DNA of 64,000 nt, taken from NCBI RefSeq assembly GCF_021018895.1, contig NC_079374.1, forward strand, positions 8,211,712 to 8,275,711, given 5' to 3'. This document shows, one piece after another, positions 1 to 14,784 of the stretch. The DNA is from Seriola aureovittata. Lineage: Eukaryota; Chordata; Actinopteri; Carangiformes; Carangidae. How positions within the stretch are numbered: position 1 is the stretch's first letter; each line of letters begins with the position of its first letter. The position numbers and the translations under genes were made by a program. The notes below the pieces were generated by a model, which saw only the letters and a program-made list of their open reading frames with translations, searched no databases and was not told the origin of the DNA.

Positions 1-1446
1 TCATTTTTGTGTACATTGTTTGGGAGCAGTGGAACACTTCCAGACAGTTTTGCTGTAAAAAGAAAAAAAAAAATGGCAGTAGCCCCAGAGCTTCCGTCTC
101 ATTCATCACACCCGGCAAACCCAGCACTTTGTTGCATTCCTTCTTTTTTTTTTTTCTTTTTTTCTTCCTGGCCACTTACACAGCTTTGTCAACATTTTTA
201 TGATGACCTTTCAGAAGTTCTCATTTTCCTTCCCTGTCTTGAAGTTCAATTCCCACAGTTTTAGGCTGGTCTGCTTGTAGCTGTTGTCCTTTATCCAGAC
301 ACAGCGATAGAGAGAGGGGGAAAGAGGGTGAGAGAGGGAGAGATGATGGGATGGGCAGTGACTAAGTAACCTGTTTGTGATGGTGAGTGCTCGGCTCTCT
401 GCACAGAAAGGCCAGTTGTTTCCAGTTATACACACTGGGCTGGAGACGGTGAAGCACTCAGGTACAGTGTGTCAGAGACCTCACAGATAAAGCACCAGGG
501 GACAGGGTGGAAGCTGAAACACTTCAGTACAAAACAACACGTTGCTAAAGTCACCAGCTGCACTATATATATATTTTTTAGAGACCTTTTTCTTTTGGGG
601 GCTCAATTGCATTGCACTATCTCACTTGCAGTCACATGCCACACTGGCAGCTCCTAACTTTGCCATTTCACCAACACCATTTAGCCATGACATGACAGCA
701 CTTGACATTTCTGGTAGGTTACCTTCAGTCAGCTGAGAAAGTGTCAGCGGTATCTGTTGGATATGCTTATCTGCATGGTGGAAGGTTCTGGTGGGGGAGA
801 CGGTGGCGTAGGTCTTCACAAGTGGGTGACAGGCAAGGTATGCGTGCGTGTGTATATGTGTGAGAAGGTGGCCGTGCTTGTGTGATCAGGTTAAAAAGGT
901 TGTGTCAAGCTCGGTGGGACATTGTGTCAGGGGTATGAAAAGTTCAGCAGCAGTGGAATAAAGGGTGTATTTACTCTAAATTCTGTTAAATCTGTTGTTT
1001 AAGAACTGAGACAAAGCTCAGCTACAAATAGACTGTAGAATTTTGCAGCCAGATATGGAAGCAACATCTTTTGCTAAGATCGTGGAACGGCGTGTACGAA
1101 AGGCGTTAAAAGCTGAAGGAGAGCATGGTGAGTCCCAGCAGAGAGCTTGGCGAGCGAGTCCTAACAAAAGTCCACAATAATTAAACCTGTTGTCCTTTTT
1201 AAAATGGGATTAAGTTCCACCTGTCATGAAAGTAGACAGGTTAAACGCAGGACATATTGTTTTCTTGATAACATCATTGAAGCATAGATTTGAGTGTGAC
1301 TGACATGAGTGATCTGCGACATATAAAAGAAGCACATGGAAATGATGTGAAGTCTTATCAATGCAGTCTGCTTCCACACCAATAAAACTAATCACTGCAT
1401 TGCAGATGATCAAACCTGAAGGTCACACTTTGTAGTGCGCGCACGC

Positions 1447-1473
1447 GTGTGTGTGTGTGTGTGTGTGTGTGTG
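1447..1473. repeat. TG microsatellite
   Basis: TG run of about 27 bp after a GCGCACGC lead-in. Confidence 0.97.
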
Positions 1474-3141
1474 AGAGCATGTTTGCATGTCTATGTATGT
1501 GATGTGTTTTTTATGCAGCAGCATGCCAAAGAGGAGGAGGTCATTTTATTATGTATGCAATACTTCTGCAGTTTATTTTATTTGTTCTGCATAAAATATC
1601 CATCTTTTTCGAGGCCAGAGTAGGAAGCCAAAGTAGATTGATGCAAAGCTATGGATCTACAGTGACACCGAACTCAAACTCTTCTCTTCTAACATGAGAA
1701 CTTGAGCCCTGACAGACTTGCTCACAGCAAGTCAGTCTTCAGTTGCGCTTCGACACCCTTCCCAACGTGACATTAGAATTGCTCTTTGATAATGGCTAAT
1801 GAAGTAGTCACTTTGGCAGACTTGCTCTTCATCCACCGGCTCCAAGGCCAAACACCATGGCTGTCTTTTGTGACGTTCTCAATAGAATTCCCGGTTAGTG
1901 GTAGAGGAGTTATGCAACAGCTCTGAAACCAGCATTGACACATATGACGTCAGTGTATGAACAAATAAAGGTATACTGTATTTACAAGAGAGATGTGAAG
2001 ACAGATTACTACTTCTGCTGTTTGCAGACTAGTGGGAAGTTTGTCACCCAAATTTGTCAACATTTTCCATCAGTATAGAGTACCACAGCTTGTCCTCTTC
2101 TGAACACTTACTTTGTTCAGTGTTTACTCTTTTTTTTGTTTTGAAGATGTGACAAATGCTACAATATCCTCCAATCATGATCCCAAGGTAAGGGAGACTT
2201 GGGAGTAAGATCGTGTCTGCGAGCCATTGCTCTGCTTGGTGTTAAGAAAGCAGAAAGAGGTAATGAAATAGGAAAAGCTTGGACAAATAGATGGTGTAGT
2301 AGATTGACCACTGTTGCACAACTGTAGTATGCTGGATGCATTTGTCCCCTTATTGGATATGCACTTTAGAGAGGATGTTGAAAATAAGAGGTAGAGGTAC
2401 GCTAATGGAGGCTGACTGTATTGCCCCGGATCTACTCAGGTCATGCAATCTGCGATGGTCAGTTTTTCATTGAAATTTCAACACCTATCAAGATCAGATG
2501 TAAAAGTAGTTCAGTCTGGACTTGCACATGCAATATAGTATGTGTCTGTATGTCTGTAAACAAATAGGAGGCCGACTGTTGTGATTTCACAAACTTGAAT
2601 TTGAATTCTGGGCCATTTTTCCAAGTAAATCCAAAGTGCTGATGTGGATGTGTAATAGATTTTTTTCCCCCCTCTGCATCAATATGGGTTTACACTGTGT
2701 TTTAATGATGGTTACTGGTTCTGTAGCAAGCTCTCTACGTGAGGACAGTTTTGCTGTGTGAATGTGGGAGTGTGTTATAAGACGGTATGTACAGCACAGT
2801 GAGAGAGAGAGAAGGTCTGGCCAAGGTGTTTCACAGTATAACCAAAATCCCTGAGGCTGAGTAAAAGTGAAATCCCCTTTTGAGTGATTATACTCTCAGA
2901 TCTTAGCTTACCTGCTCCATCAAAGGACATTATTAACTCACTATTGTTATAATTTACCACATGACAAATTTTATGATTCATAACCAGTGTGACCAGTCAA
3001 ATAACTGTTTCTGTTTTTGAAGTGATCAAGGAAAAAAAGGACAGTATTTATAGCAGGGAGGAACAGGTGAGCAGTACGTGATTATACCACTGCTAGCATC
3101 AATCATGCGATTTGCCAGATTTCTACATAAACCTAAGGTGG

Positions 3142-3145
<4 letters not shown>

Positions 3146-3177
<32 letters not shown>
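3146..3177. repeat. Poly-T run (32 bases)
   Basis: Pure T homopolymer ending in AAA. It could be the reversed tail of an old retroposed sequence, but no flanking element is recognisable. Confidence 0.97.
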
Positions 3178-3181
<4 letters not shown>

Positions 3182-4050
3182 GGTTTGATTTCTGAACCGT
3201 ACTTATCTCAGATTTCCAAAGGATCAATATGCAAAACCACTAAAAGGTTAATGCACCCTCTCCCACTCTGAGGGTTTACGTTGTACTCATTGGTCTGATG
3301 TTAATCTCTTGGAAAAAAAAAAAATCTAAAGAACCATGTAGTTGCTGTGCATGGTTATTTAAAGGGAATTAATCAGTATTATTTGAAATATTTAGAAAAC
3401 GCAAATGAATAATAAAAAAACTTTGGTGAAAAATGGATCATGAAATACCCACTAGAGCACAAATACACAATCATTTCTTCTTACTCCTCACTTTTTCCCA
3501 GATGGAGATGTGTTTGCCTCAGATAACCACATTTTGTGTAAGCTGCAGCAAATAGTGTCTTTATTCTGCAGGCAACATAACCTTTACATGCAAGGGACAA
3601 CAATTCCATGTGAAAATCAGTTTTTACCATTTTTTAATACACAAATTCCTTGATAGAGTTGTGTAAATCAGTAAAAAGCTGATTAGGTTAGCATGTTTTT
3701 TCTGCCCTGAACTGAGCCTCTCAGGCAGCTCCACCAATCAAATGTGTATGGTTTAAATACAGATGAATGAAGTTGAGAAGGAAGTCTGATTTGATTTGTA
3801 CACAACTTGTGATGCAACATTACCCAAAAGGCCCAACACAGGGCTGCAAACTCGCTTCAGCGTGAGCCATAACTGTTTGCACATGTAAAGACTCTCAGTG
3901 GTTACTTACTTAAACTAATGCTCTTACCACCATGTAAATGATAACATGTATTTATTAGTTATTACAGTCTAGAAAAAACGTCCTCCATGAGGTTGTCAAG
4001 AAGAATATTGAAATCCTGAAGAAATGCAACAACTTTCGGAGGTAGTCAAC

Positions 4051-4740
4051 CAGTGGCGATTGCTCTAAGACTGCAAGGGAAGCTCAGCTTCCCCTAAAAT
4101 GTCAACAAAATAAGTGGTCAAATATGTGCTGTTGTGTGTACATTTCATGGACTAAATATGCGCTAGAACGCGTTTATCTTTTGTTCAGAATCAGCTACTT
4201 ATCACAGGTAACCGACACGACTTCTTCTCATTCATCCCCGCAGCGCCTCAGCGCTTTACACAGTGTAGACGCCGAGCGTCTACTGACTTCAATTGGGAAG
4301 CAGAGAGTGGGTTGTTCCACTGCAGCAAAACTAATCGGTCATTGGATAAATGCTGGGCTTTGTCCCGCCCATCGGACGCTCAGCGTCTCTGGGGGTCTAT
4401 GGGGCAGTGGGCTGGCCCAGACGCTCGGCTTCTGCATGATGATTGGATGATCTGTCTGAGGCTGAGTCCCTTTTTGATTGACAGCGAAATGAGCGAATCA
4501 GCAATCTTGAAGTATAAGCATCCACCGGAGCAATTTTCAAGTTTTTCATTCCGTTGTTCGGAGTTGATCTGGAGACGTTACTGATCCTCAGCGACTTTGT
4601 CTTTGTTAAAAACAACTAGCGTTGTGTTTGGCGACTCTCTTCTGTCACTCTGCGAATTTACATTTAAATAAACTGACACATTTTATGATGTAGGCCGAAA
4701 AATTAGCTTCCCCTCCTTATAAGACCAGCAGCCGCCACTG
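4051..4740. mobile_element. Non-autonomous hAT-type DNA transposon with 8-bp target duplication
   Basis: The element is 690 bp. Its left end begins CAGTGGCGATTGCT; the complement of its right end reads CAGTGGCGGCTGCT, so 12 of 14 terminal bases match. A perfect 8-bp direct duplication, TAGTCAAC, flanks it at 4043-4050 and 4741-4748. An 8-bp duplication and CAG-type ends are the signature of the hAT superfamily. Subterminal inverted motifs AGCTTCCCCT and AGCTTCCCC are also seen near the two ends. Short ORFs inside (for example 4124-4450) show no transposase features, so the element must depend on a transposase encoded elsewhere. The intact duplication suggests a fairly recent insertion. Confidence 0.88.
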
Positions 4741-7700
4741 TAGTCAACCAATTTACCACTCCATCAAGTATGTGCATATCTATTGTTGCAATGTTTAAGG
4801 TGGAGCAGAGGAAAAAATCCCTCTCAGTATGCCTCATCATACTCACTGTGGCCTGTTTCAGAGTAGCCTCGGTACTGGGGGAAACAGAATATAACATTAC
4901 AGCGCTGACCTAATTGTCTGACCTCCCCGTGCTATTCATCTTTGTGATTGAAGCTCCTCACTATTTCTAAGAGATCAATAGGGAAGCAGCCATTCAAGCA
5001 CTCACAGTGGGGAATACTATAATATTCTACACTCGATGTACTGATTGGTGAGATAAAGTTACCTCATTTTGAATATTTCATTCATGGAATAATGCACTCA
5101 CAGTAAATTGAGATGGAAGAACAATGACAGCACTGTAAGTTAACTATTGCTTTAAGTGAAAAATAACAGTGACTACATTACCGTTTAGAAAAAGAGGGGG
5201 ATGGAGGAAGTAAGAGATGGGTGTTTTAATTTTCCCAGTAGAGACAGAGGAGGCAGCTTTTACTTTCTCCTGCTTCTCTTGAGAATCACTTGACAGACTG
5301 ACAGAAAGAGGAGGCTTTGATAACAATCAATGAAGCAAAGAATCACATTTTTGTCAGAGTATCTTCACAGCTCACAGAGGTCACTGCCCTGCCGGTGGTA
5401 TAAAACTGTGTTTAAACCCTATTGTCGATACTGTTGAGGGCGAGAAGCTGCCGTCACCTGTTCAAACCCTGTTCATAATGAAGTGGAGAATCCTCCTAAA
5501 TCACTGGTGTAAAGCAGTGATGGGAGAGAAGTTGTGAAATATCAAATATGACAAATATGAATTGCTCTACAGGTAAATTAAAGTTCTCAGCATTAAGAAA
5601 TATTCTGCTCAAGATAATGCCTGAAAATGCTTTACGTTATTATTACTCCTTTCATATTGACTCACCAGTGTGGGTTAAGCACATGTTTGTATGTGATCTG
5701 AGGCCTCTGTGCAGGCATGATGGCACCAAGCTTTACAACCTCACTGTGCTCAGCCAGTGATGATCACAGGTCTGTGTCCAACAATTTAACCTTCTAAAAC
5801 ACTTGCATCCTCTTCACGCAGGTGTGAACGGTTTACACAAAGTTTAAGAAACTTGCTTACTGGAAAGAGCAGTCTTTAACCCACTCATTATGTGCATGCA
5901 TACACTGACTGTTACACCTGCTGGTACTCTATGTAGTTGTGAGGTGTATGGATCTGCAGGTTGCACGCTCAAGTCTCTACACACTGACGCAGACGGATTA
6001 ACCTGTTGCAGCAGTCTCATGAATGGGTCAAATCCAGGTTGAATGCGTGTTCAGTTGAGCGTGCCGTGCGTGGGTTTCCTGTATAAAAGGGCTATAATTA
6101 ATGCAGTTATATGGAAGCATGATCCAGATAATGTGCTTTTGGCGCCGTGAATACTATTGAGATTTATGTCATACTGAGTGTATTCTTTAGCTTTAATGCG
6201 CTTTGCACTTGTTTTTGCGTACTGGTACGTTTTATTGGCATCTTATTTTCTCTAACCAACCCGTGTGATTGATTGATCTGACTGCCGTGTCTGTCTCCCC
6301 AGGGCTTTCAGCATGTTCACTGTTCACTTGTCTTTCTGTTGCTATAAAACCTAAAGAGCAGGGCTGTCTACATGCTTGGTTTATGCCGTGTAATGGTTAC
6401 ATATTGTATGTTTTCACCAGGTCAAATGTCAACAGACAGACTCACTGAAGTCAAACCATGAAACTAGCTTTTTCTGGTTTTCTGTGTGTCAGCCCTGATA
6501 TGGTATGTGTTTGCAGATGACTGTAGCCTTGGGTATTTGAATGCTACCTTGAGATGTTTCCTTGCCTTTTTAAGCCAACAGTCTAATCCTCTGCAGCCTC
6601 TGCGGTGGGGTCCTTATCTCCCTCTTATCTGTTTGTGATGCACTTTATTTCCTTTTCCTCCTCCTCTGCTGTATCACTTTTCCCTGCAAGGGCAACGTTG
6701 GCTCCCCTCGACCTGCTCCAAAATGACCTGTCAGTAAAATCTGATCCTTTCAGACTGAGCAGGACCGGTCTTTTGCATGCCAAAGTCTTGGCGATGGGGG
6801 CCAAATGTCCTCCCGGTGCCCTCCAACTCAACACGACAGCAAGAAAAGGCCTCCTAATGTCTCCACCGTAACTCTAGATTCTGTTGACACCGACAAATAA
6901 GGTTGCGACAGAAGAGGGATGCATGCGTTCGCGCTAACCAAATCAGCAGTCTTTCTGAGCAGTGAGAAAAGAGCTGGAATAGGGACGTGCGACGATCGTG
7001 GATCGATGCGAGCAAGAGCAAAATATGTCACATCTGAGACTTTATAATAAAATGAGCATTGACAGGGAAGCTGAGCCTTTTGGATCATAAAAAATGGAAA
7101 GTCATCACGTTTCATCTCAAACAGACAGACTGTTGATAAAGGAGAAGAGTTCCATACATCTATGCCTTATTTTTCTTCACCATCATCTTAAAGTGACACG
7201 GGAACATGCAGGTTTATCAAGTTCATCACATACATTTATATTGTATAGTTGAGACTGAACTGCTCCATCACCATTTATCCAATTGATTCTAATTTTGTTA
7301 GGTTAATGATGCTGGAGTAATACTTTTCACCACTGAGGGTTTTTCATCCTGAACGTTTTCTCTTCCTTACTTCCTTTCTCCTATGATAGCTGAGGCAAAA
7401 ATATGTCAGTGATTTATCATGAAAGCACCGTACAACATAGATAATGTGCAGAGTGCTTGTCAGAGCTCATACATACAAGTATAGCTGTGTGTTTGGTACA
7501 CTCATGCACACGGGTCCTGGCTAAATCCAGTTGTCAGATTTACTGATTCGCACCGCGCCTTATTTGATTACCCCATTGATGTGAGATGTTGGCAGCTATG
7601 TTGATGGTGAGGAAAGGTAAGAGCAACTGACAAGGACACTCAGTGAGGCACCAAGGTCCTTGTGTCATATACACCCAGCACCGTGTCACTCCTTGCTGCT

Positions 7701-8694
7701 GAGCTCTTCAGAAAACTGCCTCCTCAGACTCGCTATATTAATATGTGTTTTGAGCTGATCTTATTAGAGGTGCCTGGATAAAAATAGATTGAGGAACACA
7801 CCACTGAACACCATTACATATAGCATGTATTTATACAGGAAAAGTGGATGACAGGACACCTGAGGGTTAATGGTATTGTAGTAAAACTACAACATAAGCA
7901 AAAAAAGAAAAAGCCATCAGTGTAGTGAGGAGCTACATATACATGTTCTCAGTTAACGAGCAGATTCTGTTTTTTTTTTTTGTTTTTGTTTTTTTATGTG
8001 AGTGTGATTGAAGAAATGTATATTCTGCAAAATAGAAACCATACAAAACGGATGGTGAATTGAATCTTTATTGTCTTTTTAGTGATCTCAGAGGTCTATC
8101 ATGGCACCAGCCTCCGTCATAAATCTGTCAACTGCTGTCAAATCACGTTCCCAAGTGAGCTGACAAATTGAGTCTGTCCCTTTTTGTTTAATTTAGTGAC
8201 ACAACACAAGGTATTTGTGAGGCAGTAAATATCAATGTGACTTATATATGTTGTGTGTATGGATCTGGGGTCGCGGGCTTGCTGGTGTATCCACATTATG
8301 TCATTGTGAGAGAAGGATCATGGCCCTTTTATGGTTCATTATATCACACAGAAGATAGGGGCCCATATGTCCAGGCCCATTCTTATTGCCCTGTGGGACA
8401 ACATGATTTATGGTGCATATAAGGCGTGAGAAATGATGTGCTACATACGACCATTGCTCTGAGCTTCACAACGTAAAGATTTCTACGTGCTCCTCTGAAG
8501 GGGGAACGTCAGGGGAAGATTTGTGGTCTTATTGCTGTTTTTCATCCCCTTGGATGATCAATAATTAGTCAACAAATGACTATCATAGTTGGCTATTATA
8601 GCAAATAAAATTTACCTTGTGTTAAAGGTTTCCTTATTCTGGATCAAGTGAACACCAGTAATAAATATAATATGAGCTGATTTTTCAAACAAAG

Positions 8695-9004
8695 CCATGC
8701 TAGCTCTGTGAGGGTGTACTGAAGCACAGCGTTGATTTGAGCTAAAGGCTAATGTCGACATGCTAACATTGGTGATGTTTGGCAGGCATAATGTTTACTA
8801 TTTTATTTTAGCCTGTTAGCATGTGAACATTTGCTAAAATCGCACAAAACACAAAGTACACCTGAGGCTGATGGGAAAGTCGTTAGTTTTGCAGGTATTT
8901 GGTCATAAAACAAATTATAAGACAAATCAAAACTTTTGCCCTGCTGGTGCTGTTAGATTAAAAATCATTGGATCACCATAATTGGGATTAATCCTCTGGA
9001 GACC
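8695..9004 (+). repeat. High-copy teleost interspersed repeat
   Basis: The stretch contains ACATGCTAACATTGG, TAGCCTGTTAGCATG, CACAAAGTACACCTGAGGCT and TTTTGCAGGTATTTGGTCAT, then ATTGGATCACCATAATTGGG and ATCCTCTGGAGACCA. I recognise this order of phrases as a common fish repeat whose copies number in the thousands. No terminal repeats or target duplication are evident here, and I do not assign a class. Confidence 0.6.
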
Positions 9005-11399
9005 AAAACGATAAAAAAAACGCGCTGCTTCACCACGGTGAGAACATGTTTTAGTAAAGAACAATTAAAGACTCCATAAGAAAACCAAGTGAGTTAGCGG
9101 TGCTAGTGGACTAGGGGCTAGCTAGCAAAGCGGACAGAACCTCAGCTCCATTAGATGACTGCAAGCAGGTCTGGGGTCAGCTGATCTGGTTGGTATTGAT
9201 GACTTCATGATCCTACCTGCATCCACACTAATCCCCCTAGGGTGCATTTGATATTTTTACACATGTACAAGCAGAAAGAAAGGGAATACACTTGCACAGA
9301 AAAAAATAACACCACATTTCTATGACGTTAGTCATAGAAGTTGTTACTGCCTTGAACGTAGGCTGACAGGGACATACAATTTTAGTTCTTACAGTTGTAA
9401 AAAAAAAAAAAAAAATTTTCAATCTCTTGTGAGTCCTTTTACAAAACAAGGTCATGGATCCCAGGAGCCAAAGAGGCACAGTGGTTGCATAAAGATTATA
9501 AAACCAGGCCCGTATACACCATGTGAACTTGTGTTGAGGGCCAAGTGATGACTTGCCACTTCAATCTCTGCTCTAAATGTTGTTTGGAGTTAAATGGCTT
9601 TTTGTGCGGAGGCCTAGGTGAAGGCTGGGAAAGCATTAACTATTCAGCAGTGTGTAATGTTTAAAAAAAACAGTACAGTGAAATATTCATAATGGAATTG
9701 TCATGGCGCAGAAAAGTCTTATTTATTGATGCAATGCATGTGATGGAAATTGGTCAGGGGTTGTATCTAGACAAATATGCTTATGAAACAGCTGGCTTCT
9801 GCTGGAGGCTGCTGTTCAACCTATAGTGTGTTTTAGTGGCCCCGGCCTTGTTTCTCACCACTCGCCCCTGTCCCACATTATCCTTACACTCGCCAGGACA
9901 CAGCTACTGTTTAAAAGACAGTGCTAGCTTGTTTTTTTTTTCTTTTTTCTTTTTTTTTGCTATCAGTGATGTTGCAGTTACTAAAAGCTGTTTGTTTGTA
10001 GTCAGCCCGGGCAGACATGACCTGTGTAGTTGATAACTGAATGGCATGCTCAGACTCGGAAGCCCCACCTGCCATCACACACAGACACGAGCAGGGAGGT
10101 TGCATTTTTCTTTTTCGAAGAATTCTCTCTATTATTCTCACAACACTACTTTTTGATATTTTTTTTCTCCTGCATTTTGCTGTTTCCCCACTGGCAGAGT
10201 CAATCCCCTGTATGGTTATCTCAATGAATGAATTCACTACTGCTGTCACAGCAAAAGGCTGCCACAGGTAGAGCAGGTGTTATGTGTGTGTATGTGACTG
10301 GAGTACAGAAAAACTGCTGACAAGCAGGAAATCAAACTGTTAAGGATGTTTCACTGAAACCTGTGAAATCTTTGTGCTTATAGTACTGTGTGTGTCTGTG
10401 TGTGTCTGTGTGTGTGTGGTCCTGTGTCCAAAGAGTCATTTTTCATTCCACCTTTTGAATTTTGTGCTGTGAACCACCTGCGTTCCCCTGGGGATTCATG
10501 AAACACCTTTTTGCTTTTGTTGAGTCGATCTTCAACCAGGGTGACACACACAGGAAAACAAAGCCCTCTCCCATTACATATTACTCACACACACGCACAA
10601 GTTTGTGCATGCACACACACACAAACCAATTGCTCTACTTTTCACTTCTAATTGGAGAACCACCAGTCCCCACCTGGAGTCGAGTCTAGACGTGTTTGTA
10701 GTTGGGAAATAATAGAAGGTGTAACTGACTCTGGGTCAGTAATTGCTTGTGTACTGTGTGTGTGTGTGTGTGTCTGTGTGTCTATCTTGGTATGACTCAC
10801 AGATGAACTCTGAATTTATTTTCATAGCTTTTTCTGCATGTTCCCTCTTCTCCTGTTCCGCTCTCTCCCCACATCTCCTGCCTTTAAGTCTGAATGGAGC
10901 TGTGTGTTGTTGCCTGTTTCTCTCACCTCTACTCCATAAGAAACTGCCGTCCACAGCAAGCACTTAAAGATAATCTGTTTCATTACATTCAAAATACACA
11001 TCAAATATGAAACAAGCTTTGTAATAAAGCACTCACGGCAAGTTTGTTACAGTGATGTATTTATACGTTTCTGCATGTATGTGTGTGAATGCGGGCTGTG
11101 CTGGCCTGGTACAGTTGAATACAGTGCAGCAGCTGTTGCTTGCACTCTGTGCTGTAAAATTTATAATGGTTTTAACCCCCTCCCTCTTTAGAACATGGAG
11201 CAGGAGGCACTTTTGCTGCCCGTTGTGGGAATGGATGCATGACAGAGCATGCTCTTAAGTAACAGTGAGGAAGTGATGGGTCTCCTTTAAACTGGAAATC
11301 ATGTGCATGATGTGTTTTGTGGTGTTCCAGTCAAACCATTATTAAATATGAGGACTTTACACGTACAGTAGCAAGAAAAGTAGCGATTATTCTATGTGT

Positions 11400-11404
<5 letters not shown>

Positions 11405-11482
<78 letters not shown>
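11405..11482. repeat. TG microsatellite
   Basis: Pure TG run of about 78 bp. ORFs of 143 and 73 residues crossing it are repeat artefacts. Confidence 0.99.
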
Positions 11483-11484
<2 letters not shown>

Positions 11485-14154
11485 GGAAAGAAACTTTTTA
11501 GTGCCACAGTTTCTTCTGCAAGATGTGGAGGAGGGTTGATGAGACACTTTGCAGAGGTGCATCATGGTTCTTTCCTCAGTGAAAAGTGGCATGCTGAAGA
11601 GTTTGCCAGCCATCAGCTGATTTGTGTATTTATTTGCACATCAACACGAGGACGTGGAGGAAACGTTTCTGAAAATTCAAATAGAATGGAATGTCATCTG
11701 CTTATTGTCAAAATCATATCATCAGTGAAGACATATTTAGTCATGTAATCACAGACAGTTTTACGCTTGCAAGATTTAAAAGACTCTCAGAAGTGGAATG
11801 TGGAGTATGTTGGTGCAGCCATATATCAATGTGGTCATGGGAATCAACCTGTTTACAGTTTATACATATACTAGTAGAAAGTGCCATCGAGGTTGAGCTC
11901 TGCCTTTTCCTGAAATCCTGGCACCTTCGCGCTGTAAATTGTCTCAATGCTGCACTATCCTCGTAGCGTAGTTCCGCTTTTTTTCATCATGTCAACTAAC
12001 GTAGAAATTTCTAGATCTAGAGGACAGACAGACAGAACAGGCCTCAATTTATTCCTCAGTGATGTTGGTACTGTAATTATACTGCATCTGAGCGGGTTAG
12101 ATTGACCTTTTGACATTTAATAGGAATGGATTTAACTCCACAGACAGTAAAGCTGTCGGGAATATATGTAGCTTTTAAATTGTGAATGGAAAGCCCAAGA
12201 AGTACTGAAGTTGCAACTACTTGGTGTTTAAGTCCTTGCCCTGCTGGGTTTCTATTCCACCTCACTGTGATCACTCTGTGGAGTTCAAATAAAAACCAGC
12301 AGAGATTTACAGTGGCCAGCTGAGCTTTAATTAACCACAATGTTGTTTAAACACCAAGGCTGATGTGAATTTAGCATGAAGAAGAGCTGCTATAATGTAA
12401 AGACTACATTGGCCATGATAGAGACTTTATTTTAAGTCTGAATCACATTAATTTCAGTGGCCTCATGAGTTGTGAGCAGGTCTCGTGTTCCCAGTTCATA
12501 GACAAATAAAAGAGTTACTATGCCTTCTTCATCCAGCCTGAGCATCGTGCATATAGATTTGATTACTATTGCTAATATATCCTCTTATCGTCTTGACCGA
12601 GCCAGTGAACACTCACTATGTTTGCTCACTGAGAGGATGCAGTGATTACAGCAGCATAAAATGAGCAGGAGAGGAGAGGAGAGCTGCAACACAGCAACAC
12701 AGCAACACTGACTTTTCTCAACGCATGTGCACCTGTTCACACTTTTTCACTATCGCACAGATACACATGCAGTCCTGGGTTCCTGCATGTGCAAGATGAC
12801 ATCAGTAGAGCTGTAAAACATGATGTTAGCAACACGTGTAAAAACTGACACCGTATTGACAGAGGGATAATGGGCTCAGTGTTTTCAACCAATATAGTGT
12901 CTTTTGCAATTGAATATGAGTAGAATTACCTTTGACTATTTGAGACCAAGTATAGTACATTGACCATGCAAAGGTCTATATTAAAAACACTGTTTGATGA
13001 AGGATATCACAAGGTGACAGAGAAGGAAAGTCAGTGACCGAAGCTTGAGAAGCCAGTGTGAGGGAAAGTGTTGGATGTGCAGTTTGGCGCTGTAGTTAAG
13101 TTTGGATTTTTGGCTTTCACGGATACTGAAATTATTGTGAGGTTATTTCAACATCTTTTTTTTTCTTTTGGCCTGCTTGCACAGTAGCAGTAAACTATTA
13201 CCGCACCAAATGTCTACTTACCTGTCATGTTATTTGCAACCTCCTTTTATTGTGCCCTATTTATGTTTTTATTTGAGTTGAAAAAAATGGAATTAATTAT
13301 AGCTAATTGTTTTTTTATGGCCCGTTTGTCTTGAACTCAAATCAGCTCGGTCTCTCTGCCATCCATCATGGCAGGAGAAGGGGGTGTATGGCTCAGACAT
13401 CTGATTTATCGCCACTCACTGCTGGCAACTAGAAAATGTACTGAGGCTCCCATTAGTCCAAGTAGATCATGTCGGCCAGGACTCATCCACTACTAACATA
13501 TAGTTGAACAGTTTTTCTAAACACACTGAAGAATCCACAGACTGAAGAGTGTGAGGAAAAGAGAAGTGGGAACTGCTGCATGAAGTATTAACCCAAACTC
13601 GTAGCTCAACAATCTCGGTTAATTGCCACGTGTTGATTAATTAAGTAACTGGGGAAATTTGTACGGAAGACTGAATGTGTTTGTGTGTGAGAAGATAAGA
13701 GACTGTGTGTCCTCAGACAATTTGGTGGATATTTAAACAGGCGGTTCCATTTTGATTGGACCATAAGACAAAGCAGCGAATCACAGTGCGGCGAGACCTT
13801 ACAGGGAGCCAATTGCAGTTGTGGAAATGAAAACCGAAAGCACGTTCCAATACCGTGGCATACACTGATAGATAATACAGTACTGGTACAAATAAACACT
13901 TTTGCATGTATTTTACATCTTTTTATGGCTTGTTTTTATTTCCTGTCAGTTGATGGACTGTTCAGCAGTCGTCATACTTTTTGAATAGCCATTGCAGGAG
14001 GGACTTGTCTCCTTGATTTTCAATGCTTCCCTGATCATGCTGCAAGTCATAAATAACAGAACAAAAGAAGAAACTGATGAATACACCAGTAAAAAGGCAA
14101 AGTGTATAGGCAGAGTTGAATAGCAGTATCTTTCGTAATATCAGAACCGTGCTC

Positions 14155-14159
<5 letters not shown>

Positions 14160-14189
<30 letters not shown>
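14160..14189. repeat. Poly-A run (30 bases)
   Basis: Pure A homopolymer. No retroposon body or target duplication is recognised beside it. Confidence 0.97.
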
Positions 14190-14191
<2 letters not shown>

Positions 14192-14784
14192 AAATAAACA
14201 TTGTTAGCTGATGTTCTAACATGTTTAGATATGTTCCATCAGTTTTAAGTGGCCCCTGTAAACTTTTTTATGATATCTAAGTTCTGTTTTGTTCTGGAGG
14301 ACTTGCAGTGTTTCTGTGTGTTTGTGTTCTCTCTATTTGAAGCTCATTTTCATGTCCTGCATGTGTTATCAAATTGGTGAATGTGTTTCGTATGTGGGCT
14401 GTGTGCTCAGTGTCAGTGTAGTGGTGTCATGTGGCTACGAACAGTGTTTTTGACGTCCTTTTCGTTTGGTTGTTCACTTTCCATTTTTAAGTCAAACATC
14501 TGTAGAGAAGTCAGTGTACTGTACCCGTTGTAGATTAGCTTAGTTTGGCTGTGTATGAGCTTAGTACCCTCTCCCAATAACACAATATTATAGGGGGCAC
14601 CAGAAGTACAGCACATGTGAGCAAAGGTGGAGCATCGTCACAGCAGGGTGGGGACGTTACTTTGTGCTGCCACTGCATGTGTATGTCTCAGAGACCAAGA
14701 GAGAGCAGGCAAAGAAAAGGGAAAGTGTTTTTCCATTAATGTTTTTGCATGCATATCCTCTGTCTGCATGCGTGCATGTGTGTA

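Larger units (their letters stand above)
1..10000. other. Upstream non-coding DNA, first 10 kb
   Basis: No exon with splice sites or protein-family similarity was recognised. Besides the hAT element (4051-4740) and the interspersed repeat (8695-9004) it holds homopolymer and TG runs and a perfect CRE palindrome TGACGTCA at 1945-1952. The remaining sequence looks like unique intergenic or intronic DNA, and the short ORFs in it carry no recognisable domain. Confidence 0.7.

Noticed and set aside
4124..4450. 108-residue ORF inside the hAT element
   Set aside because: It lacks transposase motifs. The element is too short to be autonomous, so the frame is incidental.
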